From Leptospira borgpetersenii serovar Javanica (GTDB taxonomy: Bacteria; Spirochaetota; Leptospiria; Leptospirales; Leptospiraceae): DNA of 54,977 nucleotides. Numbering within the stretch: the first letter of the stretch is position 1; every line of letters begins with the position of its first letter. Positions 41,863-54,977 of the stretch are shown one piece after another. Under the pieces are notes generated by a model. It saw only the letters and a list, made by a program, of their open reading frames with translations. It was not told where the DNA came from and ran no database searches. The position numbers were made by a program, and so were the translations under genes. The stretch lies in assembly GCF_003046425.1 (NCBI RefSeq), contig NZ_QAJG01000021.1:1-54977 (forward strand). The letters are read 5' to 3'.

Positions 41863-42206
41863 GCGTTATCGTTTTCCCAAAACGGGATCCGTTCGGCGGC
41901 ATGAGCCGGGAAGAGTTGATCGAAACGATCCGTTCTTCAGTTCAGGGGAGAGCGATTCACGGATTTCTTTTCGGCAGCATTTCTAGAAACGAAGAACACG
42001 CTTACAGCGATGTGGATTTAATTTTAATTCTGGATACCAAAGTCCCTTTTCTCAATAGACCGGAATTGTTTCCCGAACTTCTCGCTCTTCCCGTCGAACT
42101 CAATCTATTCGTATATACACCCCAAGAATGGGAAAAAGCCAGGGATCAAAGCAAATATCCCGGTTTTTGGAAATCAGTCTTTGAGGATATGATTCGGATT
42201 TTTTAA
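41859..42206 (+). CDS. MNT-type minimal nucleotidyltransferase
   Basis: This 115-residue protein has the nucleotidyltransferase core motif GSISRNEEHAYSDVDLILI, with Gly39-Ser40 and the Asp51/Asp53 pair, and a third-strand acidic region (VELNLFVYTP). It is the partner of the HEPN protein, whose TGA overlaps its ATG. In characterised HepT-MntA modules the MNT antitoxin transfers AMP to the HEPN toxin; the same is inferred here. The next 330 bases hold a family B element. Confidence 0.87.
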   Translation: MSVIVFPKRDPFGGMSREELIETIRSSVQGRAIHGFLFGSISRNEEHAYSDVDLILILDTKVPFLNRPELFPELLALPVELNLFVYTPQEWEKARDQSKYPGFWKSVFEDMIRIF

Positions 42207-42534
42207 TTATGAACTTGTCTCAAAACTTCGGATGTAGGAACTCCTACAAAAGTGTTCCAACAATAGGTCCATTTGAAAACCGATAAACTGTCCAAGGAAC
42301 ATGATCTGCGGGAATTCTCACGCTCTATTACGAGCTTATGAAATGATTGTGCTGATTTCTTTTCAAGTTTTGGGACAAGTTCTATATTCGTTTATATTTC
42401 ACTGTGCGTTGTTCGAATGTTTACGGATAAAATTTTCAGATTCGTCAGGTTAAAACAAGACCTCCTCTTTTTATTGGAAAAATGATGGTTTCGAAAACCA
42501 GAAAAACGCTATAGGAGTATGACAGAAATCCGGT
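42207..42534. other. gap mostly filled by a family B element
   Basis: The element at 42211-42384 takes up most of the gap. The last 150 bases, ahead of the small hypothetical gene, show no recognised feature. Confidence 0.6.
42211..42384. mobile_element. family B miniature inverted-repeat element
   Basis: Ends GAACTTGTCTCAAAACT and AGTTTTGGGACAAGTTC are inverses with one difference. The element has 174 bases and no gene. The interior pieces GTAGGAACTCCTAC and GTGTTCCAACAATAG are also found elsewhere in the window. Other copies or relatives are at 43402-43553, 46992-47279, 51628-51785 and 52633-52809. Confidence 0.75.
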
Positions 42535-42906
42535 ATGTTTAAAAACCTCTTTTTGAATTTCGCCTTATTTTCTCTTTCAATGTTTTTCTTCCGATGCGAC
42601 CCGCCTAAAGAAATTAGCGAAACGGAATTCAAGAATTTGATTCGTGAAGCGTCGGATTCATACGGCTCCAACGAATTCCGTTCCATCAAATATCTCGGAG
42701 TTGAAAATGAGAAAGCAGTTCTCAAGGTATCGACTCCCTCTGTAGCCGGCTCGAAACGAGACACGGAAGAATTCTTTTACGCGAAGGCAACTCCTTCCTT
42801 AATAATCTGGATCGACGAAAATTTATACAAAATCACGGTTCCTAATTTCAAGAAACTTTATCACTATATCCAGCTTCAAGAAAACAAACAAAGAGTTGTG
42901 GTTTGA
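42535..42906 (+). CDS. hypothetical exported protein, possible lipoprotein
   Basis: The 123-residue protein starts MFKNLFLNFALFSLSMFFFR and then Cys-Asp, a hydrophobic leader ending at Cys21. The Arg just before the Cys is unlike a normal lipobox, so lipid attachment is uncertain. The mature part is about 100 residues, of mixed charge, with beta segments (AVLKVSTPSV, SLIIWIDENLYKITV). No family recognised. It is followed by a convergent hypothetical gene. No clear ribosome site precedes the ATG (AAATCCGGT). Confidence 0.55.
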   Translation: MFKNLFLNFALFSLSMFFFRCDPPKEISETEFKNLIREASDSYGSNEFRSIKYLGVENEKAVLKVSTPSVAGSKRDTEEFFYAKATPSLIIWIDENLYKITVPNFKKLYHYIQLQENKQRVVV

Positions 42907-42925
42907 ACTAATGAATCATATTGAA

Positions 42926-43234
42926 TCATTCCGCTTGAACGGTAATCTCCTCGTTCAAGACTATAGATCTTATGTAGATGAATCCGTTTCCGACTTGCGA
43001 TCTTTGAAATAATTCGATCGGAGTTTCTGATTTATTATGGTAGATTCTTATTTCTATGGTCTGACTTGGATCGAATTTCCACGGTAATTTTATGGAATCA
43101 TATTTTTCAGTAGTAACAAAATCGAAAATTCGAGACATCCATTCTTTCAGAAAAATTTCGCATTCTGAAGATTCACAAAGAAATTGTAGACTCTGAAATG
43201 TTTTTTCAGAAAGCGAAGTTATATCATGTTTCAT
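42926..43234 (-). CDS. hypothetical protein, about 103 aa
   Basis: This frame reads MKHDITSLSEKTFQSLQFLC and ends SIVLNEEITVQAE. The C-terminal half looks like beta strands (QTIEIRIYHNKSETPIELFQ, NGFIYIRSIVLNEE). The frame also opens from a TTG at 43312, but those 26 residues are basic and Phe-rich without pattern, so the ATG at 43234 is preferred; neither start has a good ribosome site. No family recognised. It converges on the small exported protein gene, with 19 bases between the stops. Confidence 0.5.
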   Translation of the reverse strand: MKHDITSLSEKTFQSLQFLCESSECEIFLKEWMSRIFDFVTTEKYDSIKLPWKFDPSQTIEIRIYHNKSETPIELFQRSQVGNGFIYIRSIVLNEEITVQAE

Positions 43235-43401
43235 AAAAAAATTGTAAAAAAGAAATGATTTCGGCTTTTTAATCCGACATTTGTTTCTATCAAATTCAAT
43301 AAAAAAGAACAACTAAAAATCGTTACTGGTATAAAACGAACAAAATTGCAATTGTAGATCGTTCAGAATCGATTCACGAATTTTTCTATTCATGATTTAT
43401 C

Positions 43402-43553
43402 AGAACTTATCCGCTATCGGGCCATGTTCTTGCGGCTTATCATTTTTGATAAAGTAACGTTCGGAGTGTGTTCCCAAAGTGTCCAATGCGGAAACTGCTA
43501 CGAGCTTGTCAAATAATCATAGCTATTTTCTTTTAAGCTTTTGGGACAAGATG
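43402..43553. mobile_element. degraded family B element
   Basis: The right end TTTTGGGACAAG matches the other copies. The left end AGAACTTATCC has changes, and an inner GTTCCCAAAGTGTCC fragment suggests rearrangement. Confidence 0.5.
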
Positions 43554-43643
43554 TAAATTTAGGAACTCTATAACGATTCTAAAAATTCTTAGAGAAAGTG
43601 AAGGAGCCCCGCATTTTTCGAAAACGATTTAATTTTTTCGGAT

Positions 43644-43680
43644 AAAAAAAGACCGGCTAATCGCATAAACAATTGCCGGC
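43644..43680 (-). terminator. probable terminator of the peroxidase gene
   Basis: Read on the minus strand, CCGGC and GCCGG enclose a loop of about 17 bases that can extend the stem with a bulge. They are followed directly by TCTTTTTTT. It lies about 40 bases past the peroxidase stop. Confidence 0.5.
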
Positions 43681-43717
43681 TGAATAGGTTTCAATTCTGT
43701 AAGTCCAATTAATTAGA

Positions 43718-44734
<1,017 letters not shown>

Positions 44735-44743
44735 ACCAGACTC

Positions 44744-44811
<68 letters not shown>

Positions 44812-44814
44812 ATT

Positions 44815-45774
<960 letters not shown>

Positions 45775-46119
45775 CAGAATTCTCCTAGGTAGGGATTTGT
45801 AATGAAGACGTTCCGATTTTCATTTGTATGTGGGACCCATTTTATAGCGAGTTGTCTTTGATAGGATCGTTCGATCTGAATCATTGAATACACACATCCT
45901 TTGAGGGGTCTCGCGCGACGGTAAGAAACTCGAGATACATATTTTTCCAAATAGGTCGTAGGATTTCTTTATTGATATTATCGATTCCGTTCAGTCAAGA
46001 AGTTCATATTTCACAATTCGCTTACGCTCGAAAACGTATCGGTTTGGCGGTTTCCTACCAGGACGGATGTGACGATTCGTTGCTCTTTTTGATAAGACAG
46101 AATTTTCTTGTAAAAACCG
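45775..46119. other. divergent intergenic region
   Basis: No gene is supported. A plus-strand frame (45972-46355) is mostly out of frame with motA and Arg/Phe-rich. It is rejected. Promoters for the MBL gene and motA should lie here, but none could be picked. Confidence 0.4.
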
Positions 46120-48710
<2,591 letters not shown>

Positions 48711-48954
48711 GCCGATTTCGAATCTTGCGAATGAAATTTTTGCACTTTCATCTAAGACGTTTGATTACGAATTCATTGAATGATTGTGCTGATTTCCTTC
48801 GCTGGGTTCTAGAGCTCGCTTCGAATCTTTCTTAAACGGCCCGGGCAAAACTCTCTAAGAAAATGGGGAGTTTTCAAGGATTACATCGTGTCGACACGTT
48901 TGTATGCTTAAAACGTTCGCGGAGTTCTTACGTTTTGAGACCGCTTACCCTAAG

Positions 48955-50382
48955 TTATCTGAACTTCAGAAGAAACAGATCGCCATTCCCTTGGAGGACG
49001 GCTTCGTTGATTGAAGGAGAGTCCGTCAATCCCGTACAATAAAGGTTTCCTTCGGGGTCTTGTTCGATTTCATTGCCTATTATGCTTGCTCCGTCGATTC
49101 CACCAATTTGTCGGATCCATTCCTCCTGTCCCAAAGAATCGTGTTTGGTGAGGAGTAAATCCATTCCGATTCCGTTCTGTCTTCCATCCACCATATGATT
49201 GCTTGTTCCAGTTGTAAAAATATTTCCCTCCGAATCCGTTATAATTGAGTTCAAGGAAGTGGTTCTACGACCGTTAGCCGGGCCCAAGTATCGGACCCAT
49301 TGTCGAACGCCAAAAGGATCATACTTTACTAGGATTCCGCGATCACTTTCTACAACTTCGCCTCCTGGTTCAAAATTTGCATTGCTCATTCCGCCGACAA
49401 AAACGTTTCCAAACGAATCCAAAGTTATGGAGTTACCTTCGGTTCTACTCAATGCTTGACCAAGTTGTGCGAAAAGTTGTCTTCTTCCGTTTCTATCGTA
49501 TTTAAGAACAAAAAGGTCAAAGTTTCCTGTACCCGGGGTCGTATTGGTTTCTAAGTTTGCATTTGCGGTGCCGGTTACAAATACATCTCCTGTGTTGTCT
49601 GCGACTGTGACTCCTTCAAAATATATCCTAGCGCCGGGAATGGATATAAGCGAAGTATTGCCCCAGTTTCCTTGGGCATCGATCTTAATCAGGAACCCGT
49701 CGGCTTTAAGACCGTCAAAATCTCTCGTTGGGTCTAACGTTCCGACTATGTAAGACGTTCCGGATGAATCTACGAAAATTTTTTTGGGTCTAACGATGTG
49801 ATTGTTTCGTCCGCCGGGATTTGTTTGTCGTCCCCAGATTTGGTTTCCGTTCGTATCGAATTTAAATGCGGATAAATTGTTATTTCCAAAATTGATACGT
49901 CTAGTAGTGATTACATAAACGTTTCCTCTTGCATCCACTCCGACATCAACGACATGAAAATCTGTACCCTGAACTCCTACTTGTTTGGACCAAATGATTT
50001 GTTTCCGAGAATTGTATTTTGCGAGAATCAGATCTCTAGTTCCGATAGGATTCTCATTGTAAATACCGACGTCCGTGTGTCCGGCAACGTAGATAAATCC
50101 GTTTGTATCGATAGCGAGTCCTGAACCTGAAGTATTCCCGTTAGGCGCTCCGACTAATAGAGTCCATAAGGCGTCGTCGTTTTCATTTAAGCCGTTTTCT
50201 TCGGCGACATCCTCATGCGAAGATGCTAAATTTTCAATGGGAGCAGGATGATTATTCCCTTGGAGAAGTCCTAACCACCAGTAATTGTTCGTTTTTGAAT
50301 CGGATTCGTTTAAGTTGAGCAATCCTCCGATGGGGGAACAAGCTTGAATGAATATAAAAAGAAAAAGATAAAAATGAATCAC
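48955..50382 (-). CDS. SBBP-repeat beta-propeller lipoprotein
   Basis: The N-terminus [15 protein letters not shown] is a leader with lipobox QAC, giving Cys15 as lipidated residue. The rest is a series of SBBP repeats typical of seven-bladed propellers: [101 protein letters not shown] and [17 protein letters not shown]. Such proteins sit on the cell surface or in the periplasm. The start is GTG. AGGAGG lies 12 bases before it, wider than usual. It is convergent with the frameshifted propeller gene, with about 240 bases between. Confidence 0.87.
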   Translation of the reverse strand: MIHFYLFLFIFIQACSPIGGLLNLNESDSKTNNYWWLGLLQGNNHPAPIENLASSHEDVAEENGLNENDDALWTLLVGAPNGNTSGSGLAIDTNGFIYVAGHTDVGIYNENPIGTRDLILAKYNSRKQIIWSKQVGVQGTDFHVVDVGVDARGNVYVITTRRINFGNNNLSAFKFDTNGNQIWGRQTNPGGRNNHIVRPKKIFVDSSGTSYIVGTLDPTRDFDGLKADGFLIKIDAQGNWGNTSLISIPGARIYFEGVTVADNTGDVFVTGTANANLETNTTPGTGNFDLFVLKYDRNGRRQLFAQLGQALSRTEGNSITLDSFGNVFVGGMSNANFEPGGEVVESDRGILVKYDPFGVRQWVRYLGPANGRRTTSLNSIITDSEGNIFTTGTSNHMVDGRQNGIGMDLLLTKHDSLGQEEWIRQIGGIDGASIIGNEIEQDPEGNLYCTGLTDSPSINEAVLQGNGDLFLLKFR

Positions 50383-50559
50383 GATAAGGTGTGCCTCCTA
50401 ACGTATTTTTCGACTAAAAAGATCGGAGATTCCACGAAAAGAAATTCTTGGAAAAATAGGGTGTTTCATCCTATCCGAGGAATGAGAACAAATATGGAAG
50501 AAAGAAGTCGACTTTTCGAGTGATATCCGTGCTGATAACTTAAAACGAGTGTTCTTAAA

Positions 50560-51573
<1,014 letters not shown>

Positions 51574-52164
51574 CTAACGTAAAAAAATCCAAATCCTGCT
51601 TGGACGCATGAAAAGAATACCATAATAAGAACCCGTCTCAAAACCTAAAGAAAAATATCTTTAAACGATCCGGCAAGTTTTTAAAAAACGTGAAAGTTCC
51701 CACAGAAACCGTCGCATTGGCGGTTTTCTCCCGTCGTGTAAAATTGTAGTAGCTCTTACATTCCTAAGGTTTTGAGACGGGTTCTAAGTTTGTTTCAAAA
51801 GTTGGAATATTGATCTTCTTCAAAAAAGCCGACAACTCTGGATTCGGCGTAATTTTGTGAGGACTTCTAAATCATTACAAAATCGCCTGTTAAGTTTTGG
51901 TGCTATTTTCATGCGTTCGAGTAGTATATTTGCGGTATTTTTCAAAGTGTAAATTTAATCTATCAAAAAATAAGCATATCTTCATGATACTCTTTTCGTA
52001 CGTCGGGTTCTGTTCCGTTTTCGGAACGTTTTTTATACTCTTGTGCAAAAGAATTGCGAAAAGTAAAAGGTTTTTGAAGAAAGAATCCCGTATTACACAT
52101 TCCTTTCTCAGTAGAGAAAGTATGCAATATTCTGAATGTGTTTAAAAGTGGTTATTACGATTGA
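51574..52164. other. gap with a family B element
   Basis: A family B relative lies at 51628-51785. The remainder includes an 82-codon frame at 51897-52145 with Phe/Lys/Ser-rich sequence and no ribosome site, which is rejected. Directly after it begins the transposase remnant. Confidence 0.55.
51628..51785. mobile_element. family B miniature inverted-repeat element
   Basis: AGAACCCGTCTCAAAACC (51628-51645) and GGTTTTGAGACGGGTTCT (51768-51785) are perfect 18-bp inverted ends. Interior 122 bases, with no gene. The ends differ from the other copies in the middle (CCCGTCTC instead of CTTGTCCC) but matching changes on both sides keep the symmetry. Confidence 0.75.
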
Positions 52165-52504
52165 TTGAAACAAATTCGGCTTTCAAACATCATCTATATG
52201 CCCGATTGCTGGGAAATGGGTATATTCATTTGTGATCAAAAACCTTATAATCAAGAAATCATCGGTTGGATTGGGAGTTGGGTTCTACGTTGGAAACGAA
52301 ACATCTATGGAAGGCTTTTGAGAAAGCTATTTCTCACAGAAGATATCCCATTCCGATAGAGGAGTTCAAGATACAAGTGACGATTTTAGAAAAGTATTCA
52401 ATACAAATGAGTTCATTCGAAGTATGAGTCTGAAAGGTGACTGCTATGAGAATGCTCCCGGGACGCGATTCATGGGGAGTGAGTTGCCTGGAATTATTCT
52501 TTAA
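52165..52504 (+). mobile_element. degraded IS3-family transposase remnant
   Basis: Two frames carry pieces of an IS3-type integrase domain. The first includes IRLSNIIYMPDCWEMGIFIC and YNQEIIGW, like the W-TDITY through REIVGW region. The second, further on, reads SHSDRGVQDTSDDFRKVF and SMSLKGDCYENAP, like the HSDRG-QY-S-DF and SMSRKGNCWDNAP blocks. At least one in-frame stop and one shift break it, and both ends are lost. IS1500-like elements of Leptospira belong to this family, but the exact element cannot be named. It does not encode a working transposase. Confidence 0.7.
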
Positions 52505-52574
52505 AACCTTTTATGTTCTCCCAGTATGGGTCGTAACGTAGAGAACGTCTTCTAGGCAAGGTCACCTAACTCTC

Positions 52575-52833
<259 letters not shown>

Positions 52834-53136
52834 GAAACTTTCCTGGATATAAATGTAGGTTTATGTAGAATAAAAAGTTTCAATTCTCTGAAACGAAAAA
52901 TGAGAATATTAAAGCCATAATAATTTTATACTGAATGAAAATGATCTCATGTTATATTTTGAATTAAAAATTATAAAAATTAGAGTATCAAACTATCCTT
53001 AATTTTTTATAAAAAGAGGATCTCAAAAATTTTGTTTTTCTGTATAGTATTTGACCGAAATTCCCTTATAAAAAGAATATTATGACTTAGATAGTGATTA
53101 AATAATCACTTAAAAATCACAATAGGTTTTTTCTTT

Positions 53137-54306
53137 ATGAAGAAAAATGTAATGAAATTTGCCGCAGTGGCTGCTTTAACGGTTGCACTTTCGGCTTGTA
53201 AAAAAAGTGAAAGCGATGACGACACAATCACGTTAGCATTGTTGTATTTAGTGGATCAAACCAGTGGAAATTGTGTGACTATAACTAAAAATGATGCCGC
53301 ACATTCTGGTGCTGCAGGAGCAGGGGATGGAAAACCTACCTATACTGCAACTGGAACTACGAGACCGAAAGCGGCTTGTGGTGGGGCTTACAACGTTGTT
53401 GCAATTATAAACGACGTAGAGGCGGTTGTAACTTCGGTCAAAGCAGGATACCAAGCTGCCAAGGATAAGGCGGATGCGGCTGGAGATAATTGTAAAGGCG
53501 CGAATCAAACTAGTTCTTCCCTTCAAACTACAATTGATGCCGTAACAGCACTTAAAGTGCAACAATCTATAGCAGCTTCAACGGGAAACAGTTGTCTGGC
53601 TTTAGGCACTGGCTGGAATTTGAGTCCTTTAAATTTTGGTGGTGCCAGTATCAGTGTTGACCCAAATCCGGCTTATTTCGGAAAAACGGTTTACGCATGC
53701 TCCTCTGAAGAAGCAAAAACTCTATTGCTTGCTTCATTTAAACTCAATACTACCACTCTTGCCGGATCGGTGGCAACCGATATGGCAACTGATCTTGCTT
53801 TCAAACAGAAAACGGCTGCTGTCACTGCATCCAACTTCAAATGGACTGCCGATGCTGCTGCTAAAGGTCGCTTGATCAATGTTACTGAATTGACAACTGC
53901 AGGTAAATCGGGAGCGGCTTTGATTGCATTTACAACAGCTGCTGCGATTAATAATCAACTTGTGAATGGAGGTGGAGGTGCAACTGCAGCTGCAGTTGCT
54001 GCTCGTGCTTGTGCAAAGGCAATTTTAGCAAATGAAAGTGCAGAAGCACAAGGTATTGCTGCGGCTCTCCATAATAATGACCCAGCTGCTCTCACATTCT
54101 TTGCTGGAGCAGCAACAGGAAATTTTACTACGGGTGACATTATCACTACGGCTCAAGCAGAATCTGTAAAAGAGGTTCTTTTTAGCTCCTTACAGTGTAA
54201 ATACGGTGATTTTGATGAAGAAGCCGCAGGTAACAAAACCACTGTCGGAACTGAAACAAACGTAAAGAATATCGGAACTTGCCCTGCGATTTATCCTAAA
54301 ATCTAA
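53137..54306 (+). CDS. Ala/Thr-rich lipoprotein, 389 aa
   Basis: The leader [20 protein letters not shown] is followed by Cys21, a strong lipobox, so the product is a lipoprotein. The mature part of about 370 residues is rich in Ala, Thr, Asn and Gly. Cysteines lie near [48 protein letters not shown] and GTCPAI, perhaps forming disulfides in the periplasm or at the surface. No family was recognised. It lies between an A+T-rich leader and a strong terminator, so it is a single-gene unit. The ATG at 53137 has no obvious ribosome site; an ATG at 53152 is a possible alternative. Confidence 0.8.
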   Translation: MKKNVMKFAAVAALTVALSACKKSESDDDTITLALLYLVDQTSGNCVTITKNDAAHSGAAGAGDGKPTYTATGTTRPKAACGGAYNVVAIINDVEAVVTSVKAGYQAAKDKADAAGDNCKGANQTSSSLQTTIDAVTALKVQQSIAASTGNSCLALGTGWNLSPLNFGGASISVDPNPAYFGKTVYACSSEEAKTLLLASFKLNTTTLAGSVATDMATDLAFKQKTAAVTASNFKWTADAAAKGRLINVTELTTAGKSGAALIAFTTAAAINNQLVNGGGGATAAAVAARACAKAILANESAEAQGIAAALHNNDPAALTFFAGAATGNFTTGDIITTAQAESVKEVLFSSLQCKYGDFDEEAAGNKTTVGTETNVKNIGTCPAIYPKI

Positions 54307-54977
54307 TTCTTTTTTAGGAGTTTCTTTGGGATAATGAAAAAGACCGCACTTTTTTTGTGCGGTCTTTTTTTTGAAAAATAGATTTTTGAAAATTTTTCTC
54401 TTCGAATTTCAATCATTTTAAATTTTTATCATATTTTATATGAAATCGTCTTCAGCGATTTCGGTAGAGGGATTTTGTTTCACTCATTTCTAGATAAAAC
54501 CTATTTCAAAGGTGCCTTAGAGTGTGTTCCAAAGCCTGAAAAGAAATCAGTTATAATCCTTCAGTAAACCTATAATAAAACGTAGGAGTTCCTACATTCA
54601 GAGAACCGATGACAGTTGTCGTGGTTCTCCAAAAGGCAGTTTTGGGACGTGCTGTAAGGTATTTTTGAGGTAGATTTTAGTGAACGGAATTACAAGGTGA
54701 TATTTTTTAAAAAATTTAAATCAATTATATTGTAATTCTCTGATGTAGATTACTCTAGCGACTTCGCTTTTTACGCATTTTGAATATAGGGAAACACGAT
54801 GTCGCAAATCCTGAACTCAGGTACATCGTTTCTATGGTCGCTCTGAAGAACTCAGGTGCATCGCTCTCTACCATAACCTTACCCACAAATACTTGGATCT
54901 GAAGATAAATCTGTCGGAATTACTACAAATCCTCTGTGAAACTTACGCCCCACCCTGATTTTGGGTGGAGGGGAGAG
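54307..54977. other. gene-free right end with repeats
   Basis: After the terminator come unique A+T-rich bases. At 54520-54660 is a mosaic with CCTGAAAAGAAATCAGTTAT, GTAGGAGTTCCTAC and CAGTTTTGGGACGTGCTGTA. From about 54870 to the window end lies a family F segment that is cut by the window edge. No gene is supported. Confidence 0.6.
54337..54369 (+). terminator. strong rho-independent terminator
   Basis: AAAAAGACCGCAC (54337-54349) pairs perfectly with GTGCGGTCTTTTT (54357-54369) over a seven-T loop, and more T follow. It lies 30 bases after the lipoprotein stop. Confidence 0.93.

Larger units (their letters stand above)
43235..43717. other. gap with a family B relative and a terminator
   Basis: The gap upstream of the 103-aa gene holds a family B relative (43402-43553, ends AGAACTTATCC and TTTTGGGACAAGATGT) and a likely terminator for the peroxidase gene (43648-43680). 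No other gene is supported. Confidence 0.6.

Noticed and set aside
51897..52145. 82-codon frame before the transposase remnant
   Set aside because: Phe/Ser/Lys-rich without motif and with no ribosome site; could be part of a decayed element but nothing supports it.

Overview
The window is chromosomal DNA from a spirochaete, almost certainly a pathogenic-clade Leptospira. The evidence is the codon use and moderate A+T content, the many Leptospira-type lipoproteins with relaxed spirochaetal lipoboxes, long A+T-rich gaps, and intergenic regions packed with short dispersed repeats. The species cannot be fixed from the sequence alone. No tRNA, rRNA, CRISPR array or intact prophage was seen. The only transposase signal is a degraded IS3-type remnant near 52.2-52.5 kb.

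Layout. 0-9 kb: small hypothetical genes, a WYL regulator, a glyoxalase I, a small exported protein with a strong terminator, a PiT-type phosphate transporter and an OlsB-like N-acyltransferase, separated by repeat-rich gaps. 9-13 kb: polA translationally coupled to a GT4 glycosyltransferase. 13-18 kb: a class II glutamine amidotransferase, then a zinc-type dehydrogenase whose last 31 codons are out of frame and which overlaps an 819-aa Rossmann-domain protein. 18-22 kb: DUF5329 protein, DoxX-like membrane protein, OmpA-domain lipoprotein, an exported hypothetical protein, a TetR regulator and a repeat-laden gap. 22-26.3 kb: signal peptidase I and two paralogous multi-pass membrane proteins of the glycosyltransferase-39-like kind, one broken at a run of six G. 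26.5-31.5 kb: a co-directional run of coiled-coil protein, SPFH-SHOCT protein, threonine synthase, GHKL-ATPase-like protein and a tail-anchored protein. 31.7-36.2 kb: WG-repeat protein, leuS and a small zinc-ribbon gene. 36.5-39.8 kb: a YbbA/YbbP-type ABC exporter. 40.2-42.2 kb: a citrate-synthase homologue lacking two catalytic residues, in line with a HEPN/MNT pair. 42.5-46.9 kb: small hypothetical genes, a di-haem cytochrome c peroxidase behind a Fur/PerR-type operator, an MBL hydrolase and MotA. 47.4-51.6 kb: two convergent beta-propeller proteins (one frameshifted) and a DUF2804 protein. 52-55 kb: transposase remnant, nested miniature elements and an Ala/Thr-rich lipoprotein with a strong terminator.

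The most distinctive structure is intergenic. At least six families of short inverted-repeat elements recur across the window, and at 52575-52833 one is inserted inside another with TA on both sides. Three genes carry frameshifts that each fit loss of one base, which suggests either sequence errors or gene decay. Best candidates for new biology are the altered citrate synthase linked to HEPN/MNT, the broken G-tract membrane glycosyltransferase, the peroxidase operator and the repeat families.
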